A DNA stretch of 64,000 nucleotides. Origin: Diadema setosum (lineage: Eukaryota > Echinodermata > Echinoidea > Diadematoida > Diadematidae). Of this stretch, positions 38,143 to 51,592 are shown one piece after another. The DNA lies in assembly GCA_033980235.1 (NCBI GenBank), contig CM067064.1, forward strand, positions 28,521,781-28,585,780, given 5' to 3'. A program made the position numbers and the translations under genes. The notes under the pieces are model-generated. The model made no database searches, was not told the origin of the DNA, and was given only the letters and a program-made list of their open reading frames with translations. Every line of letters begins with the position of its first letter. The stretch's first letter is position 1.

Positions 38143-39523
38143 TTATCATACAATGTAGCACCTCTCTACTAAAAACAAACACCCCTTTTGTGTGTGTGAG
38201 TGTGTGTCTTTTAAAAGCATACATGTACAGTACGTATGAAGTGCAACAAATGCAATCTAACATCCATTGTAATGATGCATGAATATTGCACAGTGATCAT
38301 AACTAGCGCAACATACTCCATAGCGTATATTTGATAAAGGAAGCTGGCAGCTTTAGGTCCTCACTTTTTAGTTTCATTATTAAAATTAGTAATATTATAC
38401 ATACATTGTATCCCATTGAAGTGTTTTAACTCTCACATGTGAATTGCCATCCATGCTGATGAGGTCATACTGCGATTCTTGAGTCTTTGTGTACTACATT
38501 CACACGCCTTAATAGTTACTCACTCAACGGCTTGCCAACTTCATGTATTTTGCTCAAACACACAACCGCACACAATGCCGATCAATAAATTGCAATATGG
38601 CACAGTAAATTGGAAGCGTCATGTGCACAAACATTTCTATAGAAAGTTAGGTATGGCTTTGAAAAGACAGAATGTTCTCCAAAAATGATTGCGCATTGTG
38701 GTCTCAGAATAACAGAAATAAACACCATGTTACAAAGAATTAATCGTGCAGCACCTGACCTGGCCACAGCTGTTCCACTTGGAAAGACACATGTACATCA
38801 AAACTTGTATCGCACCTGACTGCAGATGCCTTTATCTGTATTGCATAGTAAGTGCTTACAAATACAAGTACCTGTACATTCATTGGGAGACTATTCATAC
38901 TGGAACTTTGAACCCTTATATTCAAATGTTTGAGAGTGGATTAAAACCAGGATGTGAGTCTGTATGTGAATGGAGGGGGGGGGGGGGGGGGGGGGTGTGC
39001 CTCCATGTGTTTCTTTTAATATCTGGTTCATACTATCCATGTATACAATGTATCCCTACTTTCCTCTTTAATCTGACATAACACTGAAATACATGTAGGC
39101 CTACATTTAGTGTAATGCATTCTGTATCCTTTGGGTGGAATGGTTGTCAATACACTGTAGTGTAACCATTCCAATGGGTGCTGGTATCACATCGCATTCT
39201 TACTGGATTTCCCCCTTGAATATTTATTGTAAGTCTTAATGCAAATTACAGTGTTACATTTATCAAACATGTCATGAATCCACACATTCCTATACAGGGT
39301 AAACAGGCAAAGCATGCATTTTTTTTTTACCTATTGAAAAACATTTATCAACCATTTTTCATCACTCCAAGATTTTTTTTTTTTTTAGGTCAAGATCGGA
39401 TGTTTTTTTATTTTTATTTATATGTTTTATTTCGAAATCAAATAAAATCACAATATTCACAAATAATCATCAATCAGCAAAAACAAGAAAAAGAAAATAA
39501 GAAGAAAAAAAGTGACAAGAGCA

Positions 39524-41867
39524 ACTAGACTCGGAATTTGTCAAGACTGACAAATTAGGTGATCCGATTCTTTTTAAATCAATGATTCGAGCTTTCACCT
39601 GAGATTAGGGACATTGTTCGTGTGATGTTTGGATTCTCATTTTAAAAAGGGAGTCAGACCTGCCATCTTGGGTACCGAATTCCGTATACACTATCAAAGA
39701 TGCAGAATGAAGTATATTTGACCTTTGACCACACTTTGCACCCCCAAGATGGCATCTGAGCAAAAAGTGGTTATTTTGTGAAATGATTCTTGTAACATGG
39801 TCTTTGCGTGTGCAAAATATGGGAAAGATAAGACATGTATTCACCAAGATACAGGATGAAACATTTATGACCTTTGACCCTAATTTACATGCCCAAGATG
39901 GTGTCTGATCAAGTAGTTGTTATCTTATGAAATAATGTACGTAACATTAACTAAACATGTGCAAAATATGGGGTTGATAGGGGCTATTTTTCTTGCGTTA
40001 TTGCAAAGAAAATTAGACAAAGAAAGATGAAAATACATCAAAGATAACCTTTAATTTCAACCACGTTTTTGGACGTGATCCCGACACCATATGAAAAACA
40101 AAGGGGACACGTACGATAGCACAAAGTCTCAGCTACAACATATTAAAATCTGGGAGAAATTCACCGAAGGGTAAGTGAGCTAGTGCTCGATAAAGACAAT
40201 CATGTCAATTTTCACATCTAGAAAAATTCCCTCCCATAGAGATAACACGTCATAACGAAGTTAAAGAAAGAAGTACATATGACCTTTGACCCCGATCTGC
40301 ACAGACAAGATGGCATCTGAGCAAAAAGTGGTTATTTTGTGAAATGATCCTTGTAACACGGTCTTTACGTGTGCAAAATATGGGGAAGATAAGACGTGTA
40401 TTCACCAAGATACAGAATGAAACATTTATGACCTTTGACCCTAATTTACATACCCAAATTGGCGTCTAATGAAGTAGTTGTTATTTTATGAAATAATGTA
40501 CGTGACATGAACTAAACATGTGCAAAATATGGTGGTGATAGAGTATGTTTTTCTTGAGTTATTGCAAAGAAAGTAGCAGAAAGGAAGAAATCTTTCAATA
40601 CATCGAAGATAAGCTTTAATTTCAACCAAGTTTTTGGACGTGATGCCGACTCCGTATGAAAAAACGAAGGGTACACTTACGATAGCCCAAAGTCTCAGCT
40701 ACAACATACTAAACTATGGGAGAAATTCACCGAAGCATAAGTGAGCTAGTGCTCGATAAAGATAGTCATGTCAGTTTTCATTTCCAGAAAAACTGAACTC
40801 CCATAGAGATAACACGTAAACTGGTCAAATTTGACAAGCTTACATTGAATCCATTTTTACGAGGTGATGCCGTCATCCAATCAAATTGTTGTTATTACAT
40901 TAGTGTAAGAGCATTTAATAAGCTACAACATACTGAAATCTGGGTGAAAATGGGCAAAGGATAAGTGAGATACGCTCGAGTAAACTTAAAATTTGATGAC
41001 GTCATTTTGAAAATTTACTCTTTTTAATTTATTTAGAAATTTGATATCTTTTAATCATTTTTCCAGTATTGCCAACCCATGAAATGACATGTACAACTCA
41101 TCAGCTTTCAGAATATGCAAAGAAAATTGGAAGTCACCGTCCATCCTGACGAGTAAAATCGGATTTAGAATTGGCGGTTTTTTGGCATAGTTGCACTGTA
41201 TATCGCCATTGACGCGCGCGCGGAATTTCAACTTTGACGGGCCCGTATGACGTCATATTGAGTCGGATTGACTTGAAACTTGGTAGAAATATTCCTTGAC
41301 ATTTCAGGCATCCGATAAGTGTGAAAAATCCGGAAATTTCTATTGCATATGAGCTGTGTGTGCGTATATATGCGCGCGCGTACGCGTCCGTCCGATTTTT
41401 TCAATTTTTCAAAAAATGCTCCAAATGGTCTGAAACGTGTGCAAAAAAAATTTGAGCTCGATTTGAAGATACAAATTTTTCAACGCACGCGTACGCGCAC
41501 GTTTTGAGAGAAAATATGAATTTGAGAATATGAGTAGACTGCTCATAACTTGAAATATATGTGACGTAAATTTCATTTAAAGATTCCATTCCATTAATGA
41601 GATATGATTGAGAATGTGTTTTCATATAATGACGTCATAGTGACGTCACGGTCGACTGATCACTTTGATTTTAGTTCGATTGCCGTCTTTGGGAGACGAT
41701 ACACATATGGTATAAGTTTGAAATTGATAGGAAGAGGACTTTCTGAGCTAATCGATGCACAACTTTTGGGGAGAAATAAGAAGAAAAAGAAGAAGAAGAA
41801 GAAGAAAAAGAAGAAAGAATCCGTACAGAAACAGAAGGTGATCCGAGAGGATACTCGGATCACCTAA
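39524..41867 (+). mobile_element. Hairpin-ended element, first copy of head-to-tail dimer (Helentron-like, non-autonomous)
   Basis: Starts CTAGACTCGGAATTTGTCA and ends CTCGGATCACCTAA. The first ~35 bp contain a 9 bp hairpin (AATTTGTCA / TGACAAATT) followed by TTAGGTGATCCGA, the exact complement of the last 13 bases, so the inverted ends are asymmetric. A 12 bp stem with a 6 nt loop closes the 3' end (41836-41865), just before CTAA. Inside are two diverged ~550 bp modules with TGACCTTTGACC motifs, and a (GAA)n tract near the end. No open frame of note. Hairpin plus CT(A/G)(A/G)-type end recalls Helitron/Helentron elements; the assignment is inference. Confidence 0.75.
41836..41865 (+). other. 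3' terminal hairpin, copy 1
   Basis: AGGTGATCCGAG pairs perfectly with CTCGGATCACCT around the loop AGGATA. The identical hairpin closes copy 2 at 44208-44237. Confidence 0.9.
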
Positions 41868-44239
41868 CTAGACTCGGAATTTGTCAACACTGACAAATTA
41901 GGTGATTCGATCTATTGGGAAATCAATGATATGAGTCCTGATCCCAATAGGCATGACCATACAGGTTTCATCTGTGTTGAGGGGACATTGGTCATGTGAT
42001 GTTTGGAGTCTTATTTAGAAAAGGGAGTCAGACCTGCCATCTTTGGTACCGAATTCCGTATGCACTAACGAAGATACAGAATGAAGTATATTTGACCTTT
42101 GACCCCATTTTGCACACCAAAGATGGCATCTGAGCAAAAAGTAGTTACTTTGTGAAATGATTCTTGTAAAATGGTCCTTGCGTGTGCAAAATATGGGAAA
42201 GATAGGACAAGTATTCACCAAGATACAGGATGAAACATTTATGACCTTTGACCCTAATTTATATACCCAGGATGGTGTCCGATCAAGTAGTTGTTATTTT
42301 ATGAAATAATGTACGTGACATGAACTAAACATGTGCAAAATATGGGGGTGATAGAGGCTGTTTTTCTTGAGTTATTGCAAAGAAAGTTGCACAAAGAAAG
42401 AAATATATCAATACATCGAAGATAAGCTTTAATTTCAACCAAGTTTTTAAGCATGATCCAGACATCATATGAAAAAACAAAGCATATTTCTGATAGCACA
42501 AAGTCTCAGCTACAACATATTAAAATCTGGGAGAAATTCACCGCAGGGTAAGTGAGCTAGTGCTCGATAAAGACAATCATGTCAACTTTCACATCTAGAA
42601 AAATTCCCTCCCATAGAGATAACACGTCATAACGAAGATACAGAAAAAAGTACATGTGACCTTTGACCCCACTTTGCACAGACAAGATGGCATCTGAGCA
42701 AAAAGTGGTTATTTTGTGAAATGACCCTTGTAACATGGTCTTTACGTGTGCAAAACATGGGAAAGATAGGACATGTATTTACTAAGATACAGGATGAAAT
42801 ATTTATGACCTTTGACCCTAATTTACATACCCAAGATGGTGTCCGATCAAGTAGTTGTTATTTTATGAAATAATGTACGTAACATGAACTAAGCATGTGC
42901 AAACTATTGGGGTGATAGGGGCTGTCTTTCTTGAGTTATTGCAAAGAAAGTTGCAGAAAGGAAGAAATATCTCAATACATCGAAGATAAGCTTTAATTTC
43001 AACCAAATTTTTTGACGTGATGCCGGCGTCGTATGTAAAAATGGAGGGCACATTTACGATAGCCCAAAGTCTCAGCTACAACATATTAAAATTTGGGAGA
43101 AATTCACCGAAGCATAGGTGAGATACTGCCCGAGAAAGATAGTCATGTCAATTTTCATTTCCAGAAAAACTGAACTCCCATAGAGATAACACGTAAAATG
43201 GTCAAATTTGACAAGATTACTTTGAATCCATTTTTACGAAGTGATGCCGTCATCAAATCAAAATGCTGTTATTATATTAATGAAAAAGCATTTAATAAGC
43301 TACAACATACTGAAATTTGTGTGAAAATTGGCCAAGGATAGGTGAGATACGCTCGAATGAACTTGAAATTTGATGACGTCATTTTGAAAATTTACTTTTT
43401 TTACTTTATTTAGACATTTGATATCTTTTCATCATTTTTTCAGCATTGCCAACCCATGAAATGACATGTACAACTCATCAGCTTTCAAAATATGTAAAGA
43501 AAATGGGGGGTCACCGTCCATCCTGGCGAGTAAACTCGGATTTAAAATTGGCGGTTTTTTGGCATTGTTGCACTGTATATCGCCATTGACGCGCGCGCGG
43601 AATTTCAACTTTGACGGGCCCGTATGACGTCATATCGAGTCGGATTGACTTGAAACTTGGTAGAAATATTCCTTGACATTTCAGGCATCCGATAAGTGTG
43701 AAAAAACCGGAAATTTCTATTGCATATGAGCTGTGTGTGCGTATATATGCGCGCGCGTACGCGTCCGTCCGATTTTTTCAATTTTTCAAAAAATGCTCCA
43801 AATGATCTGAAACGTGTGCAAAAAAAATTTGAGCTCGATTTGAGGATACGAATTTTTCAACGCGCGCGTACGCGCACGTTTTGAGAGAAAATATGAATTT
43901 TGAGAATATGAGTAGAATACTCATAACTTGAAATATATGTGACGTAAATTTCATTTAAAAATTCCATTCCATTAATGAGTTATGATTGAGAATGTGTTTT
44001 CATATAATGACGTCATAGTGACGTCACGGTCGACTGATCACTTTGATTTTAGTTCGATTGCCGTCTTTGGGAGACGATACACATATGGTATAAGTTTGAA
44101 ATTGATAGGACGAGGACTTTCTGAGCTAATCGGTGCACAACTTTTGGGGAGAAATAAGAAGAAAAAGAAGAAGAAGAAGAAGAAGAAAGAATCCGTACAG
44201 AAACAGAAGGTGATCCGAGAGGATACTCGGATCACCTAA
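41868..44239 (+). mobile_element. Hairpin-ended element, second copy of head-to-tail dimer
   Basis: Begins at the base after copy 1 ends: CACCTAA then CTAGACTCGGAATTTGTCA. Same structure as copy 1, including the 5' hairpin, two TGACCTTTGACC modules, GAA tract and the 12 bp 3' stem at 44208-44237. The 3' 800 bp are nearly identical to copy 1, while the 5' part is more diverged and has about 45 extra bases near 41920-41965. No intervening host sequence lies between the copies. Confidence 0.75.
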
Positions 44240-45080
44240 TTCAGAGATAACATAAAAAGAGAACCACCATGACTCATCAATAAGTAGTAAGGCAAAGCTT
44301 CCTCAAAGACCCCCGTCTCCTACACAGTAGCACACCCAGGGACATCACTCCAAGATATGAAAGTGTAATATACTCTTCATGCAATTTCTAACTTTTTCTT
44401 TCCTATGAAACTTCAAAAACTTCCTCTATCCCTACACTTGTACAATGTATGTTGTACACGTTTAATACTATTACTCGGTATGTCTTTACATGGTCAGCAA
44501 CTGATATAATCACAACTTCTTCAATCTGTAGCAGGTTTTGTTTGAATTGTCTACATGTACAAATGTACATGTATACAGTTCTGTACAAGGTACTGTAGGT
44601 GAAGGATTACTTTGCCTTCCCATGGCACTCATGACAAGTCACATTTCTATAATTCATGACAATCCTGTATTAAACTCTTTGCTATTCCCAGCATACACGT
44701 GGCCACTGTCTGCTATTTTTAGCTCTCTTGATTGAGTGGAGATGGGTTGAACAACCCACCGGCAGCTGACTAGCAGACCCATCAAGTGGGCACATGACAC
44801 CCCGCATTAAGATATCCACCGCCTCAAAATCCAGTACAGGAAGTCATTAATTTTTGGGGAAGTCCCTAGAATGGAATGACAGCTCTACTGTCTTGGCTGT
44901 TGTAATTACCCAAGTCCTACCCCCTTCCCCTTGAAAATGATTTTCCATGATCGGCAGAATGTTTCTGCAAGTATGGTTTGCTGCAGACTCTCTCTCCCCC
45001 TCCTATAAAATTTTCTCCCTGTACTATAAAATTTTCTCCATGGACTTGCATTCTATTTTATTCCCCCTTCTCCAAGCACA

Positions 45081-45157
<77 letters not shown>

Positions 45158-47456
45158 TTGTGTACACCAAATTATGGATGATATTTGACAATATGAGACT
45201 CCAGTATATTGTACCTGACCTATTATGTATGCAAATTTTCTAACACTGGTCTGTTTGGTTTTCTCCTCTGGTGTTGTCATTTTGGTTTTTATCAAAAGTC
45301 TTTAATAAGGAGCTACAAGTGTAGCACTGAAGATTTAAATTTGAAGATAACAAACAGGACTACTCTACTAATATCCTTTTCTCACTTCTGAACAGCAATC
45401 CAAAGTTTTGTGAACTTCATAAAGCCGCTCTGTAGGTCACCACTATGCTCTTCATGAACTATATGTGAGTATAGCAGGACCCACCTCCCTGACTATACAC
45501 TGTACCTTGTGTGCCCCATCAGTGCAAAATCAAATATCCAGTATTTTAGCGCATGGCACAATATTATGACAGGAAGATATGGGATGTACATGTACATCAA
45601 ATCACTGCTTTCAATAGGATTAGCATTGCTATGCCTACGAATTTGGTGTTCTTCTATCTGCTATCAATTTCCATTTCAGAGTCAAATTTTCAATTGTGCA
45701 AAAGCATCATCATCAATCACATTATGGTCACACAGGTTGGGGGGGGGGGGGAGGGACTACAGATGTGCAGACCTGTACATTATCTGGGCGAGAGAGACAA
45801 CCTTGCTTGCAGATTCATTGACTGGGGGAATTCAGCCATGACTGTTGACCTCTTTCCAACATTGACACATGACCCCTGGGAGAAATTGATGAGATCTCCA
45901 TCCCTCGGAACCACAATCATGCCCAAAGAGATTCATCCCTGAATGCATGCCTACAAGGGCTGCCATCCACTTGCTCAACATGTAGTGCCAAATGAATGGG
46001 GCCTGACGGTGTAGGGTGCCTGATCTTCCAGACGCACAATTGTCGGTGAATAAGAGGGGGGGGGGGGGGGAGAGTTTTCAATAGGGGGGGGGGGGAGAGT
46101 CTGGAAAACGTATCAACCCATCGCCCAGCCAACAAAATGGACAATGCATGTGGCGGTACCAACTGGCATCACGTTGTCCAAAGCAGCAGAGAGACCTTTT
46201 TTTTTTCATTAAAACAACAACAACAACACACAAAACAAAACAAAAAAAAAAAGTGATGAAAACAGCCTAACGTACATGTATGTGTATAGTGGACAAATGG
46301 GAAGACACGTGGCATATACTGTGTATACACTTGTATGGTCACACTTTAACATCCATGAATGGATTTCATCCCTTCTGGAGCCATTTGTGTCAATACAAAA
46401 CTTGTACTATTAAACTTGATGCCAAACAATATCCATGGGAATCTCATCTTTGCATCTACAGTATATACCACTTCACTATTCATCCACATCCCATCAGTTT
46501 GATGACTGAATGCATCTCATCAATACCTTGTGAATAAATCATGAAATGCGGGAGAGACATCCTCTTTCATAAAATTATTTTCTGCGTATTTGTTTCGCTG
46601 ACATTGAAGAAGCGATACAAGTTGCACGGTACATGCATTTAATACATTTACATGTCACTTCAACTCAAGCAGGTTGTTCTAATACATTGTACATGCACTT
46701 GTACTATAGGTGAAGTATTATCTTCAAAGCTTTTGTGCACATCAGTGTTTTCCATCCATTTGACCATCACCACCCAGCTCAATCACCAGAGTTTGACAAT
46801 CTTTTACAGCCATCACATTTGAGCCAAAGAATAATTTTGAGGCCTGTAATGCTCATGCCTTCTGGGCAGGTAAATATAATTTTGGGAGAACAGCAAAGGG
46901 TTTTAGCAAAAGAGTGCAAAGTGCAGATTGCCATGCAATGCATGACTCATCACACACACCACATAAAATGTATCATTCCATTATTCATAGATATTTAGGA
47001 TTCAAGTATTCATTTGCCCCATTATTCAACCTCAAGTTTGGCATACAGACTGTACAGTAGCTGTGCCTAAAGCAGTTCACGTACACATACAGTACATGTA
47101 CTTACTGTACAATTGTACTCGGATAATGCTGCTTGCATTTTTAATGTCACAGATACATGTACAGTATCCCCCTAACCCTACATTTGTATAAGAGAAACGC
47201 ATTGAATGTGGGATAGATGAAAATATTATGCACTGTGCAATGTGAAACATTGTTAGTCGTAGTATAATGCACCTGTAACGCCAATGATTTCCAACTTTAT
47301 AAAAAAAAAAGAAGAAAGAAATGTGGTGCACAGAGATGAGCTTTGTGACGCAGATACTGTATCAGTGCAGAATCCATGTTACTGCAATCTGTACAAGTAA
47401 AGGTAAGCTGTTAATTTTTGAACATTTCTGGTTTTGACAACAAGCCTGTGTGTAGT
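44240..47456. other. Unassigned intronic sequence with simple repeats
   Basis: Poly-A plus (TA)n at 45079-45154, poly-G runs at 45738-45751, 46058-46069 and 46085-46094, and CAA/AAC tract near 46213-46250. No exon recognised. The stretch 44740-44880 is less repetitive and GC-richer than its neighbours. Confidence 0.45.
45079..45154. repeat. Poly-A followed by (TA)n microsatellite
   Basis: About 20 A residues running into about 29 TA dinucleotides. Confidence 0.95.
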
Positions 47457-47559
47457 TTAACCCGTTGAGGACGTGTCCCGAGTATAACTCGGGCAATTGT
47501 CTATAGGAAATGCATGTTGTGGAACTTGTAGCAAAATCAGTCCATCCTCAATGGGTTAA
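47457..47559. mobile_element. Tiny TTAACCC-bounded MITE (103 bp)
   Basis: Starts TTAACCCGTTGAGGACG and ends CATCCTCAATGGGTTAA; TTAA outside with CCC-type inverted ends fits a piggyBac-like non-autonomous element. The centre carries the small palindrome CCCGAGTATAACTCGGG. Confidence 0.75.
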
Positions 47560-48105
47560 TACAGTTGACTAGGCATCCATCTCTGATTCTGGATAGTTTC
47601 TGGGTCTTACTTGATCTACAAATACAAAACAGGGCAATACAGACAATTATTTTCACATTGGCCCAATGGGCAAATGAAGGTTGATCATCCTACACAGTCT
47701 AGATTTTCAATGGCATGGGTGTTTGATCTGTTTGCCTCAGGCAAATCGGACAAAGAACCCTATGATGGTCTTTGAGGGTATTCCCACACAAATTGACAGA
47801 AACAAACCTTTTCTTTACATTCTGTGTGTGTATGTCTCTCTCTGTCTGTTTTCGGGATATTGTTTGGGTACTTTAATGTGGTTTGTCGTTAACCACCAGA
47901 GCAGGCATTTTTTTTTCTTTTTTTTTATTGTGTGGGCAACAGCTTCAAACAAAGCATGAACAATGTATAATCATAAGTACATGTACTTCTGGGAAACAAT
48001 GCAGCATGGGAGGGTACCTCATTGTACCTGGGAGACTTCACTTGTGTTTAAAGCTTAAAGATAATAAAAAGTTTTGGTACCTCAAAAGTGTCCTTGAATT
48101 TCCTT

Positions 48106-48263
48106 GTCTTAGTTTGTGTTTCAGGTTAAAGTACCTTTCATATAACTAACACTGTGAGACTTACTCGCCCCAAAGTGCTCTCATGTCTTAGTTTGTGTTT
48201 CAGGTTAAAGTACCTTTCATATAACTAACACTGTGAGACTTACTCACCCCAAAGTGCTCTCAT
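48106..48263. repeat. 79 bp tandem duplication inside the inverted repeat
   Basis: Two adjacent copies, each beginning GTCTTAGTTTGTGTTTCAGG, nearly identical (one visible difference, CTCGCCCC versus CTCACCCC). Only one equivalent is present in the opposite arm. Confidence 0.9.
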
Positions 48264-48970
48264 GTCTTAGTAATCATGCAATTAACTGGGATCAGCAGCC
48301 CCATACGCATAGCGACCAGCAGTCCCATACGCATAGCGTAATCGGGCTTCGCATTGTAGCATTCACGATCATGACAGATTTAGTATCGCAGGGTAAATGT
48401 CAACTTAAAATCCCATAAATTCTTCAATTTGAAGACTTACCAATTAATTTGAAGTATTGAAAACAGGCTTCGGCAACGTTTGGTTCTGCCTATAGTCCCT
48501 TTCTGCTCGAATTGATGACTGAATGTGACTCGGTCGACAGGACCTTAGGAGAGCTACATACAGTACACTGAATACTACAGCCAGTGCATGCGAACACATC
48601 ACATGCACACAAATTTCAAATCCATAAACGGATAAGATGTTTGTGTGCGCATGCGCTGGCCATGGTATCCAGTGTATGTAGCTCTCCCAAGGTCCTCTCG
48701 ACCGAGTCACATTCAGTCATCAATTCGAACAGAAAGGGACTATTGGCAGAACCAAACGTTGTTCGAAGCCTGTTTTCAATACTTCAACTTAATTGGTAAG
48801 TCTACAAATCGAAATTTTTTTTTGGATTTTAAGTTGACATTTACCCGCGATACTAATTCTGTCATGATCCTGAATGCCACATTGCGAAGCCCCATTACGC
48901 TATGCATATGGGGCTGCTGGTCGCAGTTAGCTATGCGTACAATGGGCTGCACGCTGCTGGTCGCAGTCAG

Positions 48971-49025
48971 TGGTTTCGTACAATATTTATCGACGCTGGT
49001 CAGCGTCGGCTCTGGTACGAAACCA
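48971..49025. other. Nested hairpin in right arm
   Basis: TGGTTTCGTA pairs with TACGAAACCA, and inside it CGACGCTG pairs with CAGCGTCG. It has no counterpart in the left arm, so it looks like a later gain. Confidence 0.75.
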
Positions 49026-49162
49026 TTATTGCATGATTACTAAGACATGAGAGCACTTTGGGGCGAGTAATTCTCACAGACAACGTACTTTAACATGAAA
49101 CACAAACCAAGACAAGGAAATTCAGGGAAGCTTTTGAGGTACCAAAACTTTTTATTATCTTT

Positions 49163-51197
49163 AATAGAGTTGTCAAGCCAGACAAACAAAACTGTAAAAG
49201 TTTGATGTACACTGCAATCTCTATATAAGTACAGAATGCCCAGTCTACTAGCGAGAGGGGGTTTCAAACAATAAGACATGATGAAATCTAATGACATAAA
49301 GAATAAAATGAGTCAGCAGCCCTACAGAGCTGAAATACACACCATACACTGTATACGATGTTGCTGTACTACTGAAAATGTCAGGCAATATCACCTGACT
49401 CTCATATGTTTGAACACTACATACTGTGTAGGCCTACACATACATGTACATGTACACAGTATTGATCACTGTATTTATGCAGTGTTCTGTACTACAGTGT
49501 ATATTACAATTGTAAATGTTTATATGACTAGGGAAATTAACATTTTGTTTATCATTGCTGTCTTAACACACAACAAATGTCATGCTCTCCATGATCAGGG
49601 TAGATTTGATCATGGAATACAAGCATACAGTACAAGTACCTCAGTATGATATCGAACCCATGTGTTTAACCACACTAAGCAAATAAGCTCCGAGTACTCA
49701 TTCTTTTCAAATACAACTTTTATAGTACAGACAATGACAATCTTTTTTCTTTTCTTTTTTTTTGTTCCCTGCAAGTTCCCTGACGTACGTTGTACAGTCA
49801 CTTTGAGACTGGGCAAGTCTACATAAAGTTGAGAGCATGTTTTGTTCCAGTCAACATTTTTAACATTTGCTGAACCTACTGAATACTTGAACTAGAATGT
49901 GAATAAAGGCATGAATGACACTGCCAATGTCACAGCCGACAATATCAACGACATGGAAAGAATGGTTAGAAACGACAAAAAAAAAAAGAAAAAGAAAAAA
50001 AAAATCCAAAGAAGCCATATATCTTGTTTTGTTCATGACTAGTGATCCTTGAAACAATTACATTACGTGTACCCAGGGTACCCTGCAACGTGGCAATGAG
50101 GTAAGGAAGAAATATGGGCCTGTAACCTACAGTAATATGAATGTGGGATGGATGACAATGAACCACTAAACACTTCCCATCTCTGTATCACCCGTGACCT
50201 TTGCTAGCATTCATGCATGCAGGCACAATACGTGGTGGCTTTTCAAGCTGTTGTCTAATGTCTTGTCTGCTCCAAAATGTGTAGAGTTCAAGCATGCCTA
50301 ATCAAGCATAGTTGATATTTCAATGCACACACATTAGCATTTTTTTTTTTTTTGCCAGTAGTACAAAATTTTATCATAAACAAATATAACAGTCTCTATA
50401 CCAATTAAACAGTACGAGCCTAAACAACAGGAGGAATGCCACTTCATGTGCCATTGACATTTGGGTATGTTCACAGTAAAAGGGGCCATTTCAGGGATGT
50501 CCAAATTTATGCATGTCAGGCTATTTCTGTTTTCAGTGTTTTTTACCCCTTATAAATGCAATGATCTTTTAGAACACTTTAATGAGAGATACATGTAATT
50601 TTGCCCACAAATTGCTTCAAACAAGCAATCTATTAACATCTTTTTTTCAAAAACAACTTGTACAAACTGAAGGCTGTGATAGGCCTGAATGTTACTGTAG
50701 GGGGATGCTTAAGCACAGAAATAAATTCGTCGGTGATTAATTATCACCAAAATGTATAAATGCAGATGTGCACGCAGCGTGTGTGTTAGCATGTTATTAG
50801 CGTGCGCACCCACACCAAGGTTCTATCTCCCGTGCACGTACCAAGGTTCGACCATGCACAAAAGTGCAGAAATCTAGTACTGGTATACAGTGTAGGAGGG
50901 GTTTTACACATGCACATACTGTAGCAGATGGTTGAATTCTGGATGGCATTGTGGTCGAATCATGGGCGGGTTAGTACATTGAATGGAGCCCTTTTTCTAT
51001 GAAAATTCCATCAAAATATTTGACATTTTCAACAGATGATGAGCCATTGCATACATGAAATGTTAATTTTACTATGTCTAGAAGTCTCTATTTGTGTTTA
51101 TAAACTTGCTGATTTAGGATGTAGCTAAGACTGAAATTGATCTAGATGAAATCAAGAAGCACAAGGTATAGAAAATTGTACCTCACCCTTCTAATGC
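49163..51197. other. Unassigned intronic sequence
   Basis: AT-rich, with poly-T/A-rich tracts at 49742-49762, 49976-50002 and 50340-50353 and several ACATGTAC octamers near 49440. No exon recognised. Confidence 0.45.
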
Positions 51198-51592
51198 TTA
51201 AAGGGACTGTACAGTACTGGTTGAGGTGGGGATTCATGTTTTGAACATTCCTAAGTGAGATACATGTAATGAAAAGCCTCTTATGAAATATGAAAGAGCA
51301 TGTAATTTTAAGAAGGATTCAACGTTTATGTGATGAAAATTGGTTTTCAAATGGCCGATATATCCAAAAAAGTGCTAATAATAAAAGGCGACATGCCACA
51401 ACTTTATTAGGATCTCTTTGTTTCACCTTGTTTTTGGATATCTCAGCCATTTCAAAACCGATTTTCATCGAATAAACTTTTGATACCCCTTAGAACTGCA
51501 TGCTCCTTGACATCTCAGAGTGGTTTCTGAATATCTTGCAAAACGTTAAAAGCTAAATCCTCACCTTGAACAGAACTGTACACACCCTTTAA
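51198..51592. mobile_element. TTAAAGGG-bounded MITE, family B copy 3
   Basis: Starts TTAAAGGGACTGTACAGTAC and ends AGAACTGTACACACCCTTTAA, with intact TTAA at both sides. Reverse-complement relative of 29854-30245. Confidence 0.85.

Larger units (their letters stand above)
48057..49162. repeat. 1.1 kb inverted repeat with internal duplication
   Basis: AAAGATAATAAAAAGTTTTG at the left end is matched by its complement at the right end. The arms (about 550 bp each) pair throughout, including a block around GACTCGGTCGACAGGACCTT and its complement, meeting near 48620. The left arm has an extra 79 bp tandem copy. The right arm has an extra hairpin at 48971-49025. No obvious short target duplication, so it may be a fold-back transposon or a local inverted duplication. 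Confidence 0.8.

Noticed and set aside
38450..38490. CTGATGAGG as a hammerhead ribozyme core
   Set aside because: No matching GAAA-C strand or paired stems nearby; the other CTGATGA occurrences (19757, 31958) also fail.
41604..44239. Lysine-rich frames conserved in both copies of the dimer
   Set aside because: The C-terminal part is (GAA)n and the conservation simply follows the DNA-level identity of the two copies.
45509..45942. 110- and 129-codon overlapping plus-strand frames
   Set aside because: They share the same poly-G tract in different phases and show no domain.
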